Shown here one piece after another: positions 36,201 through 48,212 of a stretch of 64,000 bases of DNA. The notes under the pieces are model-generated. The model searched no databases. It was given only the letters and a program-made list of their open reading frames with translations, and was not told where the DNA came from. Within the stretch, counting starts at the first letter, position 1. Each line of letters starts with the position of its first letter. The stretch is from Patagioenas fasciata (Eukaryota; Chordata; Aves; Columbiformes; Columbidae). The stretch covers positions 31,274,367 to 31,338,366 of the forward strand of contig NC_092525.1 in NCBI RefSeq assembly GCF_037038585.1, in the 5' to 3' direction. The position numbers and the translations under genes are program-made.

Positions 36201-39200
36201 TCACATTGCTCGTCTCCAGAAGACACCATCAGCCAGGTGTTTTTTAAAGATGCCTTTCATCATTTGTCTAGACCATCAACAATTTAAACTCCTTGACTGT
36301 ACAGCCCAAACTTGCTTCAAGTGAAACCAGAATTTTTTATTCCTTTACTTCTAAAAAACAGTGCAACACAATCCTAATGAGCTAAATCTACTGGACATAA
36401 ACCCCATCCTACACCCAAACACCTTTAATTTGGGTCAGGTGCATTTGTGTACTCCATATAACACAGTCATCTGTCTTGACTAGCCTGAATAGTTTCTAAC
36501 AAGCTAGTGTTCCAGGTATCTTTTCTTTCCTTTGTTTTCAATCTTTCTTTTGACAGTTGTGGCACAAGGATTCAGTCCTGAAAACAGACTGAAAGGGTAC
36601 ACATGCGTACTTAAAATAAGTCCTGTTTTATCGACTTAATCCTGCTATCTTTGCTAGCCGAGACTCATGTGAAGTACAACTTGTCCATGCCCATAGTAAC
36701 ACAACAACATAATCAGACAGGAAACCTGAAAGAAAAAAATTAACACAACTATGGAGACACGATAGGAAAGACAAAGAAAGTAGCCTGTGATTCACCACTA
36801 ACGGACTCAGACAACCCTATGAAGCACTCTATTTTTTTCATTTCCAAGGATGATTAGACTACCGAAACTTGCACAAAGAGCCCACCTTAACGTCTTCACT
36901 TACTGTTTACAAATGCAACATGATGGGCAACAAGTCCAAGCTCTGAGCTCCAGCAAACACAAATTTACTCTAAATGAGCTGTGAATATTCCTACACCTGT
37001 TTTTCATGGGATGAAGTCAACTATAGTCCTGTTTTTTTGAAAAAAAACAATGCGAACACAAGCTACGGATAAAAATTCTAGGATGCTATATGGTAAATGA
37101 TAAAAATATTTTCATTAAAAGTTATTCACGCAAAAATTCAAGCATTCCAAACAACTAAAGACTACTGTTCAAGCCTAATGAAGCATGACCCTACACACGT
37201 TATTGTTTTTCTGTAACAGAAATGGCAAACACAATACCTGACATGCAAAATTGCTGGGAGCACCTGACAATATATTTCATGTCTGACCTGAACCTGTTCT
37301 TCCTTTCTATTAATCTCTTACCTATTTCTACTTTCATGTTGCACTTACATTAATTCCAATATCTTCTTTCCCAGAGGTTTTTTTCCCTTACACTGTTAAT
37401 TCCTCAATTCAGTATCATTATAACCAAGATGAGTAGGAATAAGAGAAGGCTAGTTAAGACTTTTACAAACAGGCATAGTTGTGCAAAATACAAGTATTTA
37501 TGGTACATAGTCCAGTCAAGGTCTGGCTAGAAGTTAACATATTGTTTGAACACACCTTTATATTTATCTAGAGGAAGCCTTTTCCTAGGCTTTCAGCAAA
37601 GACAGAAGCACACAGAAGAGTTATCTATTCATATCATCATATGACCAAATATTTCTAATCACAGGCTCTGCCCTCTGGCCTAACTAATGCATTGTATTTG
37701 AACACAAAACAAAAAACTTGATTTAAAGGAATGTAATATATCCTTTTCAAATAAATTAATTAACAGACACACAAAAGAGCAGGGAAATGCCAAACTTCCT
37801 ACCAGAAGTTTGAAGTACTTTTTAGAAGCGGTCAGACTCTACACCCTGTTCCATACTTCTTTCTTTCAAATAAAAAGCAAATACAAGTCATTCCAAATCT
37901 ACAAGAAGCTGTTTGTTGCTATGTATACAGCCAAACTTCCAACACTAGTCCTTAAACTTTCATAAGGCACTAAGAGATGCAAAAGCACTTAGTACACATC
38001 AAGCACATATCATTATACAGTCAAGCTTCAGCCAGATGTGATTAACCTGATTCTTCCATTTGTTTCACCAGTGCAAGTCTGAAAGTATCATTCAAACCAC
38101 ATCTGCATCACAGCCATCATTCTGTCCAAAATAAAACTACGATTACAGGACCTAGAGGTAACAAAACTGTCAGTATTATTTCAAACTATTAAAAATACAA
38201 TACATGAAGAAACTATTACCTCATTGCTCTGCAACGCTTGTTTTCCACTTCTTTTACTGTAGACGAAAAAAAAAAAGTATGTTACTTAACACACGTTTCT
38301 TTATCTTGATCTCTACACAGAAGAGACAAAGAGGAAAGCTTGGGATTATACCCCTATTTGTTTCAAAGCAGTACAGTATCTTCACAAAAAGGCCACCTTT
38401 TATGTCCAACTTATGTGCTGTTTTTATACTATTTCAATGCAACTTTACTCCTTCCAGCATTCAGTTTCATGTAGGCAAACTAAGTCTCCTTCTTCACCTC
38501 TGAGTTTCACTTTACCTTGGCTTCTGTACCAGGAGCTCCCAGTGTTTGTTCCTAACATACACCTTGCAAGCATGGCTACATAGTTCCACTGACCACAAAT
38601 GAAAACGACATGAATGCAGATTCAGCAATCCAAGCAACCTGATTTTGATGTTTTGCACTATCTACATAAGCCAGAGAGATTCATTTTGCGATATACTTAA
38701 CTTTCAAATAACACATTTTACTATATATAGAGATTATTTGTTCATAAACATCACTGCAGGGGAAAAAAAAAAGTCAGATCCTGTGAAACCAAGCTCCTGC
38801 TAAGGTGTGCATTAGAACAGGAGCTGGTGTTTATTCTGTCCTTACTTCCCCTGCATTTTACACAACACTTCAAGGAAAAATATTTACCAACTAGTACTAA
38901 ACAAACATTCAAAAGTACAACGCTATTCTTCTTCCTCTTTTTTTAAGAAAGGCAAGCTGACATGTAAGGCAGTTATATATTGTTTTTCTGAACGTTCAAG
39001 CATCAGATAAGCACATGAAGCTGTTCGAAGAGCTTATGCATTTGTGTACTTTAAAAGTGACAGCTACCCACATGAAATTGTAACCTACCATTCTTCAACC
39101 ACCATATTACAACACTGTGAGCAGGCTGCCTTAAAAATGACAACACTCATGCACTTTCAAGACAGCACTCAAGAGATGACAGGGGAGCCAACACTGTGAA

Positions 39201-42200
39201 AGGCATCGCACCTTGTGCCTGCACCACCACAGCTGCAGCAGCTGTAGCACCAGCTGCCCCACAGCTTCATTCCACTTGTGCTTTAAAGTTCTGCAAGGAA
39301 AATATCTAGGGGGAAACCATAACTATTTAAACATACGATGATCAGAAAGATTTATGAACGGCACTGACTAATGAAGAGAAATAATTATTATGAAAGGAGG
39401 AGGCAAGGGAGCAGAAGAATATGAGAAAAAAAGGGAAGGAGAAGAGCATGCAAGTGGGAAGGGAGAGATGCCAGTTTAACAAGAACTTAATTAAAGGTAA
39501 TGGTGAGACGGAAGCCTGAGAGAAGATAAAAATCTTGTAAGACTACTTGTGCAAAAGACAGAACAAAGAACATGAAGGGTGGCAGAGAGCTGATGGGCAA
39601 GAAATAACTTAATAAAAATTCAGAAGAGATGTAATATGTGTAACACACCACGCCCTGAATGGGGTATGTCTGTGGCAGCAGTAACTGTGCAGAACCTAAG
39701 ACACTCTAGTCAGAGAACACATCCTGGTGGCGTAGGAGCAATGTATTGCTGGCACAAGGAACTTCTCAACACACCTTGTAATTTTTCAAAGTACAAAACA
39801 TCGACCTATTTTTTAAAAAGTATCCTTCAGTATCAGTCCAATCACATCTGGTTTGGGACTAGGAGAAAAGTGTTATTCTTAGAGCAAATAAGTTGTGATC
39901 ACACCATGTGGGTATTTCCCTGGATGACTCATGACTTGCAATAATGCAAAATAAAGCACACTGCTGTTCCAGATATGCTATAATAATGCCTAAATTTGCT
40001 GCTTCAAGGCCTGCCAATGTTTGAAGTCACAACACTAATAATACACAACTATTTCAGCTTTAAAAGGATCAGAAGTGAATACATTTAAATAGTACTATAT
40101 TAAGAAGTTGAGGCCCAGAATTACGCTGCCAGTTGAATACCTTTGATGTACTTATTCAGACATTTTTCTTACAGTAGCTGTTGGGAAAAATTCAATAGCT
40201 GAAACTACTGAACCAAGCTGAAACTGATTATCCATTAAAGAGAAAAAACTGTTCAGAAACAATGATCTCATATTTAGCTGTGAACTCACATTTAATTATA
40301 ATCTATAAGCTTTGACATTTAAAGTATTTGTAAATTCAAAACCTGACAGAAAAGGAGTTTTAACAGCGTTCTCTTTTACTAGAAAATTCATGCAAGCTCA
40401 AAACAAGACTAATACTTCAATAACAAATGAAATTATCTTATATATGAAGTACGGATTATCTAGAAGCAGAAAAATAAATGTGGCTACATAGCTCCAAAAA
40501 CGTTGCTCTTGCTATTAAATCTTGCTATCCATTGTTATTTTAACAAGTAAAATCATTTTACTTGCCACAAAAGACAGTGCCATAGTCCTGCCTAGAATAA
40601 AACTGCCACAGGCCGATTCCTGCAGAACTTTTTCTTCCCAAGAGTCTCATTTTTTTCAGTCCAACACCTCCTGGCACTACTCCAGACTCCATTATACAAT
40701 TGTAGAACTTTTTTTTTTTTTTTGGTGAGAATTGTGGTTTCATTCTCATTGAATTTAAAGACTAAATAACACCCTCAATTAGTCAGCAGGAATACAACAA
40801 GACTATCCAGTTACAGCAGAGAGCTCTAACTTTTGGAATAGATTCAAACTCTCTGTTATTCCAGATCTCTCACTTACTTAATGCTGGAGCATCACAAGCC
40901 TTATTGGCAAAGGAGGGTTAAGCGCTACACACTGTTCAAATTCTCTACTGCAAATACCTCCTGTGGCACAGGGGCCATCGCTGAGCAGCACAGCGTAAGG
41001 ACTGCGCAGAACACAAACATGAGGCTGCCTTTACCTGCAACGTCAGTGATGACCCCATCCACATGAACCGCCCTCCAGCCTGGGTTACACTGTGCTTTTT
41101 GTTGTCACAGGAGTGCCCTGAAGCTCAAGTGCTGCTCATGCTTGACTTGGGGATGTGGTGGAGTAACAGCTACAATACAGTTGGGGTTTGCACAATTCAT
41201 CACATGCTTATTCCATCGATATCACTACAATTCAGGCAGCTGCTATCAAACTGCAGAAGACCTTTACTTTCGATCTTCGGCATAGCTACTCCCACAATGA
41301 AACCCTTCCCTGAGTGTACAGATTGAGGCTGAGGCTGGACTGCCTGGGACAGTGGAAGATCCCAAAGTAAACACAACTTCTAAACAGTGTGAAGGGGAGT
41401 AGCACTGGATTCAGCAGTGGTGGTGAAACATGTCCCACAAGAAACACATTTCTGTTCCTCTCTGCCTCGAACTCAGAACTGTGCAGTGACTGCTCACCCT
41501 TCGCCTCCTAATACAGAAAATCTTGAGATTTTTCTCCTGCCCTTCCCTGGATTTGGATTGCTTTTTTACCTCCAGCCATCAGTTCCCCTGAGAAATCAGA
41601 TTTTATCAAAAATAATGGACTAGTTACATTACAGATACTAAGAGAATACCATACTTTAGGTGACCCCCCTCCACCCTCCCAAAAAAAATACAGTGACGAA
41701 ATAAGACTACAAGAACAAATATACAAAAGATGGCTTCGGGGGAAGGGAAAAAAAAGTATGCCATGCACCATAAAACAACCTCATCCAGGAAAATAAATTA
41801 TCACACTTTTAAACTTATGAATGTCTAACTTTACAGCTTTAAAAATAATAACATTATTTTAAACTGAACCACAATAGTTTATATAAGGAGAAAATATTTT
41901 GAAAGCATGAATGAAGCACAAACTACTATACTTAACATTTGCTCAAAACTAACCAAAAACTTACATATGAAAAAAGACCTGCCAATACAGTAATGAAATA
42001 ACAGACTTCATTAAGTAGCAAGCAGATAGTGGGCAGACTTTTGAGCTTTCTTAAATGCCTTCACCAACAAGGAGGGGTGGTGATGGTGAGGTTTTTGAAA
42101 AGCGTTTCCCAGACCATACACAGAAAAAACACAGAAATACTTTAGAACTGTAGTTTTTCTTAACACTGAGCCAAATCTATTGATTTGCATAGAAATAATT

Positions 42201-45200
42201 TTGGATAAGGATATGAATTCAGAATATTCCAAAATGAAACAACCCTTAAAAAGTGTTTCTGCATAGTTTCTTTACAATTTTTTATGAAAGCATTAAAAGT
42301 CTTAATTATATACATCTCTCTTCCTGTATTCAGCAGGTACTGCTGCTACACTAATCAAGTTTCTCCAAACTTCCACAGGCTCAGGCTTGAGAAACTGGAA
42401 AAAGCCTTTGAGAGGTCATTCAGTCTAGGTACCGAAAGGTATCAGGAACACTAGTCCTGCGGTATTTATTAACAAACAGGAAAAAGTTAAAGGATTACTG
42501 CCTCTAGAATTACTGGTCTCCTTCCAAAACAAAGTTCAGTGGAAGCAATCTACTCTGAGCAAAGCATTACAGCAGGAAACTGCAGGTGAAGGGGGAGATA
42601 AGCAAGTCTTCCAGGTTAATGACAGGTGAAGAGGAAAAGGGGTTTGAAAATGTTATGTTGTGCTTAACTGAAAAAAAAAAAACAAAACCTACAAATTTCA
42701 GGTCATGCTACCTTCCTTCTGCAGAGTAGGATGACTAGCTCCTGTCCAACAAAGCGCAAAGGAAGAATATCTGGTTTAGGGACAAGCAGAGCTTTTTGAA
42801 AGGTTGTTAACTCTAAGTAACCTTTGTATTTTGCAGCCCTTACATTCTAGAATGGTGCCATGAAATTTTCAGAACTTAAAAAAAAACATGCAAGAGAAAC
42901 GACTTTGTAATAGTTCACGATTATTTGTGGAGTTTCAGGTCATTTTTGCAGTCAAGATACTACTGTGACATTGTAAAGACAGACTACAATTCAAATGACT
43001 GAAGACGGAATGCAACTGCATATTTCGTTACAGTGTGAAGTAACACCTACAATGAAAAAAGTATAGCGCTGCTCACAGCTCGCTCATGGGTAGACACAGC
43101 TTCACAGTGCGTATCCCACAGAGGGAAATCCAGAGCAACAGTAAAGCCGTTTCAGGTCAAGGGCAAGCAACCTCACCCAGATGCCTGGGCACAGTCTAAA
43201 GGCATGGTCATTTACACAGGACAGCCTGAGTGCACACACAAACCAAGAGCACAGTTTTCTTGGCACTAGGTTGGCGACTAGTTGCAGCATAACCAAAAAT
43301 AACGTGCAGGGAACGCACTCAGGCAACCAGGAAGGGGACTCTGAGAAGGTCACTGACAGCTGTGTCACTGCAGGCACGGGCTCCCGGTTGCTCTGCCATG
43401 CTAAAGCTCAAAAAGTTTCCACAAACATTTTTTAAGAAGGCAACAAAACAGAAATGTTTTACAGGAAATTTTAAGTTTCAGTAGAAGTCTGCATCTCAAT
43501 AATGAAGCAACATGCAAAGGAAAAAGCCTCATAGCTGTTCTTTTTTCCGTAAGCTTGTGCTCTGGCCTAAGCTGTGGCTGTAGCTCTCCCTCACGGACAG
43601 CAGCGGAAAAAGACTTCTAGCTAGTTCCCTGCAAAGAGAAAAAGAACACAGCTTCACAACGTTACACAAACTAGATCTTGGCTTAGACAGCAATCATTTC
43701 AAGCAACTTAATATGAGAGAAACCACTAATTAACTACCCAGGCCCCAAAACAAAGGCAGTCTGAATGCCAGGAGCAGGACTGAGTCATCTGGTTTCTCCT
43801 GTCCCTGTACCCTCCAGCTGAACAGAGGTTTTCTGAGCCCCAGGCTGGTTTTTCTACAAGACTGGATTTTAGATGCATTTTCTAGTAATCCTATCTGTAT
43901 TTTTCTTAATGCTAGTTTATATACAGCAAGTAGTGGACTGAACAGTCGCATTCTGGATAAACCTACTTTAATGTAGTTGTGTAGAGATTTTTTTTTTGGA
44001 CACCTGCCTTGTCTTCACCAAGCAGCACAGGTTCCCTTTTAAAGGTTCTACATACATTGAAGCAGTCTGTTGATTCACAGCAATGTACTTTCATGTTTCT
44101 TGTCAAGCAGTCTTGGGCATTCAACTTTTTTCTTCATTTAACTGAGGGGGCAAAGTACAAAGAATAATGATCTGACTTGTGCTGATTTTCCTTCATTTTT
44201 CCACTCTGCAAGTCTTTCTCCAATACTCAATAGTGGAAAAAATAGAACCACTGGTCTTCAAAACGTATGAGTCATTTCCCTAAATGCGAGCAACATTTGC
44301 AACTGTCAAGACACTGATCAGAGCTGGAGTCACCTCTGTTTGCAGAAACAGCTCATGATGGATTGAAATCATGATTGGTTTCTCTTGTATCATATACCCA
44401 GGATAATGCAGTCTCTCAAACAAGACAATTTCTCATTATTCTAAAAACCCCAAAAACTATAACTGAAGTAATAATTGCATTTACATATAACAATTTCTTG
44501 AGAGAGGAGAAGCTAAGATTTTCCAAGGAAACAGACTTTTGAGGAGAGCAACTCAAATAGAGAAATAAGTGCATTTTTCTTTCCACACTTTACTCCAAGG
44601 AAGTAATGTAGAATACCCACAAGTTACAATAGGCAAACAGTTCTATGCTGTTCTGTTTTGGAGGATTTTAGAAAGTTGTACTTAAAACACATTGCAAACT
44701 GCAAGTGATACCACCTGTCAATTCTGCAAAACTGATGAGCAATGTGATAGGTCTTACAGAACATCTGTGACTAATCCAGACAGCACTAACTGATCTTTGA
44801 CCTACTTAGGTTAGCATAACATATACAGCTTAGTTATTCATAGATTACGACTTGATATGACTTGTACTGAACCTTGCCGCTATTGTCTGACGACAGAAAA
44901 GTAGGTCAAAGTTGCCTCTTCTTTCCTTCCTGCTATTGCTTCTGTAACTGATTCTTCTATATAAAAATTAACACACAGAATGAGAAATCTGTTTACTGTA
45001 ACTTTTTTTGTTACATATTCAAACACATGTAATTTGCTAAAAGCATTTTTTTTTAATTTGTATGTTATTTTACTTTTCAACTTTAGTCAGCAGTGAGACT
45101 GAACTGTTGCTGACGCTCCGGCGAAACTTAAAAAAAGCACACAAAATAAAACAGCTATTCCAGCAAACATGATATAATAGCATATCTTATTCTGAATATA

Positions 45201-48200
45201 AAGTACATATAAGCATAAATATTTAAGTGTGTATTTTTAAATAAGCTATGTGAGGAAGAAAGAATTTTTGCAGGTGAAGTTTACAGTTGCACTAGAACAC
45301 TTTCCTGGTTCACTGAATCTTATGGCAAGTGTTTCGCTGTTTATGTTGTAGTCTGCAACACTCACCTTTGCCCCTAGGAAGCTCAAAACTACAATCCCAC
45401 CTTCCAGAATTCAAGAGGCTGAAATTTATCACACACTAACATGACACAACATTTTCAGGTATTATATACTAAGGTGAACATAGGAATTCACACACATAAA
45501 ACTAAATCACCACTGTTCCTCCCACAGTTTATTCAGTCAAACTAAAGCAGCAGATATTCTACCAGTCCTCTTCCAGACTAGATTGCAAGTGAAATTCTTC
45601 TCTATAGGAGAAACAAATTTATTATAGCCATACTATCCCAACTTCTCCCTCTTCTCAAAGAGGCAGAAAGAAATACAACACGAAAATTAGAGGGTACACT
45701 AGGCCCTGAAGATTTTTATCACTATTGCACAAAGGTTTGTCACTTGTTATTATATGTCTGCATCATATACCACCACAACCTTGCTGGAATATGCAAAGAT
45801 TTGGCACAATGACAATCCATTCCAAAAGTATAATTTACAATGGCAACAAAGCATTAAGAAATGAAACAATACATGAACTAATGACACTGAAGAAGGATGA
45901 GGCAATGGTAATAACTGGATGCTTTTGTCTGGGCTGCTGGTATAGACAACATAGCTGACCTACTGCCTAGTCTTGATAGGTGACATTCTGTACAGGCCCC
46001 TGGCAAGGCTGGCCTCGCAGGGAAACACAGAGACAAAAGCCAAGACCAGTGGGCAAAAACCATCCTCAAAAATAGCATTCAGGCAGCAGCACAGTTATTA
46101 TGAAAGAACTGACTCTTGGATGTTAGAGTTTGGAATCCGTGGCCACGATACAGTACCAGTAGTAAATCAGATCTAGGCTGTGGAGGCTCAAATACCTACA
46201 GCAACACAACAAGTTTAACAATCAAGTTTGCAAGCATGGTACTTATTTTAGCAACTGCACTTCTAATAGATTTAAGAATGCAAAACAGCTTGAGAGAAGA
46301 AGATTACAGCAGCAAAGGACCAGGTATCAGAAAGACTGCAGTACAGATAGAGGGAAAAGGGAGGGATCAAGTCAGGCCATCTTAACTCCATTCAACTGCT
46401 GATTAGCTGGATCATAGTTCATAAATTATCTCCACTTTCCAATTCTCACTAATCTTGTAACAGTGTTTGGTCCACCTAATACTTAAGAGTGCCTCAGATT
46501 TTTAACACTGTATCTAACAAAACCAAAGACCCATACACCAAGGTTGCATTCCAAACAGTCTTAAGTATTAAGGCCAACGCTCACTTTCAGCATATTGACC
46601 CTCATGCTAACAGATACAACGCCACTACGTCCCGCAGAGCAGCATCAGATGCACAAGCAAAACAATTTACAGGGAAGAGCCAGGACCCACCCTGTATTTA
46701 TTTCAGGGATAGGGAGATTACTCCAATTCCTAGCCTATTCCTCTCAAATGAATGCTACTAGTACCGGGAACATATTAAACACACTTCAAAACTACACCAG
46801 GCTTGCATCTGCATTTGAAGATGTGCTCTGATCTGAATGTAACCTAGTTTCTGTGCTCCAAGATGACTCCTCAATGAAGGCAGAGCAAGGTAAGCATGGA
46901 CAACTGGGAGATTCATTATAAAAGAACGCCCTTAATCTGAATTGAAATGTAGATGCTCCCAGAACATCAGTATGGCCTTGTCTTTCTTACAAGCACCATT
47001 ATAATACACTAAGTGTGGAAATCTTGCACTACGATGTCAGTAACTCTCCCAACTCACCATTGTTATGCTTTTCTATACAGCTTTTCTCCTTTTCTACAAT
47101 GGCATTTCACTAAATGAAGCAGATATACCTGATAATCATCCCTCCCTACAAGTTTGACAGAAGAGTAACTCCCAGAAATAGTTTGGGATCTTGCTTCTAC
47201 TTGCATGAAAACAATGTAAAGTAGCAAATATGGGAATTGTAAGCAGCACATACATTTCTGACATGATATATGACAAAGTTACCTAACTTCATGAAGCTCT
47301 TAGAGATATCATGTGTATGAAAGGAATTAGGTAAAATAAAACTGGATTATTGCTTAATCAGTATCTTATCACTTAGGTCTGTTGATCAACAAGTCCATTC
47401 CACTGTTAAGATCTAGCACCAGGATAAATTTGTAGCAACTACACAATACCTAACTGTCCCATGTAACATACCAGGTCTTTAGCATATGGTCAATAATCTA
47501 CCTCCACAAATACGCTAAAATCATGCAAGGACTGAGTCTGAGGTACATTCTTCACCTACCACACTTCATGGTAGCCAAGCGCTCTACAGGAGCTGAACAA
47601 ACACACACCCTACAAGCACTCAGCAGCGCAGCACCGTCCCCAGACACTGTCTCTCTCAAGTGCCACCCGCGTCCCTCGCTGCCACATGGCAACACTGAAA
47701 CCACAGCTGGGGTCCATTATTTTCCCAGGCAGACAGGGCGTCCTTGGGCATCCCTAGAAGTCAACTGTTCGTTAATATCAGTTCAGAGTCGGGAAAATGG
47801 AGAAAACGAATGTAACTTGAGTAACAAGGTGGCGGTGGTTGGATACTCGCGGGAGCAGCACCGACAGCACCCGGCGGGGGCGAGAGCCGCCTGACCCCGC
47901 TCCACAGGAGCCACCCCCCGGCAGGATGGCGCCGGCAGCAGCCGGGACCCGGCCTGCCCCTCCGGCAGGCCCGGGGCAATGAGGGCGGGCGGCCACAGCT
48001 CCGCCCGCCTAGCCCCCCCAGCGCCCGCACCGCAGCTCGTCCCCGGCGCCGGTCCCGCCCGCGCAACCCGGGCCTGGCCCCGGCCCTCCCGCTCACCCAT
48101 GCTGCGCTGCCGCCCGCCGCTTGTTGAGCAGGCAGAGGAGCGCGCAGGCCGCGGCGGTAGCCCCGGCGATGGCGGAGTGGCGCACGGTCAGGTACTTGCT

Positions 48201-48212
48201 GTAGGCGGCCAT
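21204..48212 (-). CDS. ABCD3: Peroxisomal ABC half-transporter PMP70, 23 coding exons, 660 aa
   Basis: ABCD3 sits in the peroxisomal membrane as a dimer and imports long-chain, branched-chain and bile-acid-precursor acyl-CoAs for beta-oxidation. All 23 coding exons (listed separately) join in phase, total 1983 nt, close to the human length of 659 aa. The ATG is at 48210-48212 with A at -3 and G at +4. The N-terminus ([13 protein letters not shown]) matches the peroxisomal targeting region. Membrane segments begin near residue 85. The EAA-like loop [10 protein letters not shown] is at 278-287. In the nucleotide-binding domain, Walker A GPNGCGKS is at 474-481, the Q-loop glutamine at 511, LSGGE at 572-576, Walker B FAILDE at 592-597 and the H-loop histidine at 626. 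It ends with EDTVEFGS. All introns are GT-AG. No lesion was seen. A tandem duplication beside exon 9 is the one oddity. Confidence 0.98.
22053..22109 (-). CDS. ABCD3: ABCD3 exon 22 (H-loop)
   Basis: Residues 617-635, [19 protein letters not shown]. The H-loop histidine is present. Confidence 0.97.
22418..22462 (+). mobile_element. CR1 3'-end fragment in ABCD3 intron 21
   Basis: The string ttgaggtcccttccaacc followed by tagtagtctatgattgtatg is a CR1 3' terminus, opposite in orientation to ABCD3. Only the tail remains. Confidence 0.7.
23363..23467 (-). CDS. ABCD3: ABCD3 exon 21 (Walker B)
   Basis: Residues 582-616. Contains [12 protein letters not shown] with the catalytic glutamate after the Walker B aspartate. 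Confidence 0.97.
23912..24031 (-). CDS. ABCD3: ABCD3 exon 20 (ABC signature)
   Basis: Residues 542-581. Contains the signature LSGGEKQR. Donor GTATGT follows RMA. Confidence 0.97.
24257..24346 (-). CDS. ABCD3: ABCD3 exon 19
   Basis: Residues 512-541, [17 protein letters not shown] onward. Acceptor tctcag, donor GTAATG. Confidence 0.97.
24449..24514 (-). CDS. ABCD3: ABCD3 exon 18
   Basis: Residues 490-511, [12 protein letters not shown] to FYVPQ. The final glutamine is the Q-loop residue. Confidence 0.97.
24607..24684 (-). CDS. ABCD3: ABCD3 exon 17 (Walker A)
   Basis: Residues 464-489. Contains the ATP-binding P-loop GPNGCGKSS, intact including the catalytic lysine. Confidence 0.97.
25074..25137 (-). 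CDS. ABCD3: ABCD3 exon 16
   Basis: Residues 442-463, [19 protein letters not shown]. Start of the ABC domain. Donor GTAAGT. Confidence 0.96.
26140..26212 (-). CDS. ABCD3: ABCD3 exon 15
   Basis: Residues 418-441 plus two bases, with [11 protein letters not shown]. This linker before the nucleotide-binding domain is the most diverged exon compared with the human protein as I remember it. Confidence 0.94.
26289..26377 (-). CDS. ABCD3: ABCD3 exon 14
   Basis: Residues 388-417 plus one base, with [15 protein letters not shown]. One glutamine fewer than the human SQQEK. The following intron is 76 bp. Confidence 0.95.
26721..26812 (-). CDS. ABCD3: ABCD3 exon 13
   Basis: Residues 358-387 plus two bases, with [18 protein letters not shown] and REMTRLAG. 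The preceding intron is only 78 bp. Confidence 0.96.
26891..26988 (-). CDS. ABCD3: ABCD3 exon 12
   Basis: Residues 325-357, with [17 protein letters not shown] and HAELLE. Acceptor ctgcag, donor GTAAAT. Confidence 0.96.
27115..27184 (-). CDS. ABCD3: ABCD3 exon 11
   Basis: Residues 302-324 plus one base, [18 protein letters not shown]. Donor GTAAGT. Confidence 0.96.
27626..27695 (-). CDS. ABCD3: ABCD3 exon 10
   Basis: Residues 278-301 with the EAA-like motif [10 protein letters not shown]. Acceptor tttttag, donor GTAAGA. Confidence 0.96.
27969..28157. repeat. 98-bp tandem duplication across the exon 9 / intron 9 border
   Basis: The segment 27969-28059 recurs at 28067-28157 with a 98-bp offset and one mismatch over about 91 bases (gctatgtg versus gctatgcg). 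The right copy contains the last 13 bases of ABCD3 exon 9 and its splice donor. The left copy is an identical exon end plus donor lying inside intron 9. The near identity indicates a recent event. Confidence 0.93.
28145..28287 (-). CDS. ABCD3: ABCD3 exon 9
   Basis: Residues 231-277 plus two bases, with RLRRPIGKM and [15 protein letters not shown]. Its last 13 bases and its donor GTATAG are part of a 98-bp tandem duplication, so an identical second donor lies 98 bp further into intron 9. Confidence 0.96.
28722..29800 (-). mobile_element. 5'-truncated CR1 retrotransposon with open RT frame
   Basis: A non-LTR CR1 element lies in ABCD3 intron 8 in the same orientation as the gene. From 29795 down to 28809 there is an uninterrupted frame of about 328 codons covering the C-terminal part of reverse transcriptase ([10 protein letters not shown], catalytic FADDT) and the CR1 C-terminal region. 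The 3' end continues through the standard CR1 tail to three short tgtgata-type terminal repeats near 28722-28742. The endonuclease and the first part of the RT are missing, so it cannot move on its own. The open frame starts at a TTG with a stop just upstream, so it is a truncation remnant, not a host gene. Confidence 0.95.
30391..30447 (-). CDS. ABCD3: ABCD3 exon 8
   Basis: Residues 212-230, [19 protein letters not shown], a membrane segment. The intron after it holds a CR1 element. Confidence 0.96.
31404..31527 (-). CDS. ABCD3: ABCD3 exon 7
   Basis: Residues 170-211, with [19 protein letters not shown] and [17 protein letters not shown]. Reading phase selects the CAG|AGG acceptor over the alternative two bases downstream. 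Confidence 0.96.
32171..32268 (-). CDS. ABCD3: ABCD3 exon 6
   Basis: Residues 138-169 plus two bases, with [17 protein letters not shown], a strongly conserved ABCD motif region. Acceptor attttag, donor GTAAGT. Confidence 0.96.
33124..33193 (-). CDS. ABCD3: ABCD3 exon 5
   Basis: Residues 114-137, with [13 protein letters not shown] and NFIAAMPA. The donor follows directly as GTAAGT. Confidence 0.96.
34052..34140 (-). CDS. ABCD3: ABCD3 exon 4
   Basis: Residues 85-113 plus two bases. Encodes the first membrane helix ([12 protein letters not shown]) and [10 protein letters not shown]. Confidence 0.96.
34430..35156 (-). mobile_element. Old, decayed CR1 element in ABCD3 intron 3
   Basis: The - strand carries recognisable CR1 RT pieces. 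Around 34880 there is a NYRPVSLT-like motif (SYRLVSLT). The frame 34602-34796 has [15 protein letters not shown] and YLDFSETLS, matching the RT fingers and palm region of the family. Near 34430-34500 it joins a CR1 3'UTR-like stretch, so the middle and end of the RT are deleted. Frames are broken by shifts. It is clearly older than the intron 8 copy. Confidence 0.85.
35183..35214. repeat. (AAAAC)n microsatellite
   Basis: Six consecutive caaaa-type units just left of ABCD3 exon 3 in intron 3. Confidence 0.85.
35724..35822 (-). CDS. ABCD3: ABCD3 exon 3
   Basis: Residues 52-84, starting KEGKKERA and ending RTLCKE. Acceptor gaagcag, donor GTAAGT. The family motif LKIMVPRT is present. Confidence 0.95.
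38220..38256 (-). CDS. ABCD3: ABCD3 exon 2
   Basis: A 37-nt mini-exon encoding [13 protein letters not shown] (residues 39-51), matching the human segment of the same length. Acceptor ctacag, donor GTAATA. Intron 1 upstream is about 9.8 kb. Confidence 0.92.
38257..48096 (-). other. ABCD3 intron 1, no gene seen
   Basis: This 9.8-kb intron is the largest in the window. I read no exon or recognisable transposon in it. The open frames (for example 47523-47894 and 45973-46385) are short and lack homology. First introns of CpG-island genes often carry enhancers, but nothing in the sequence proves one. Confidence 0.6.
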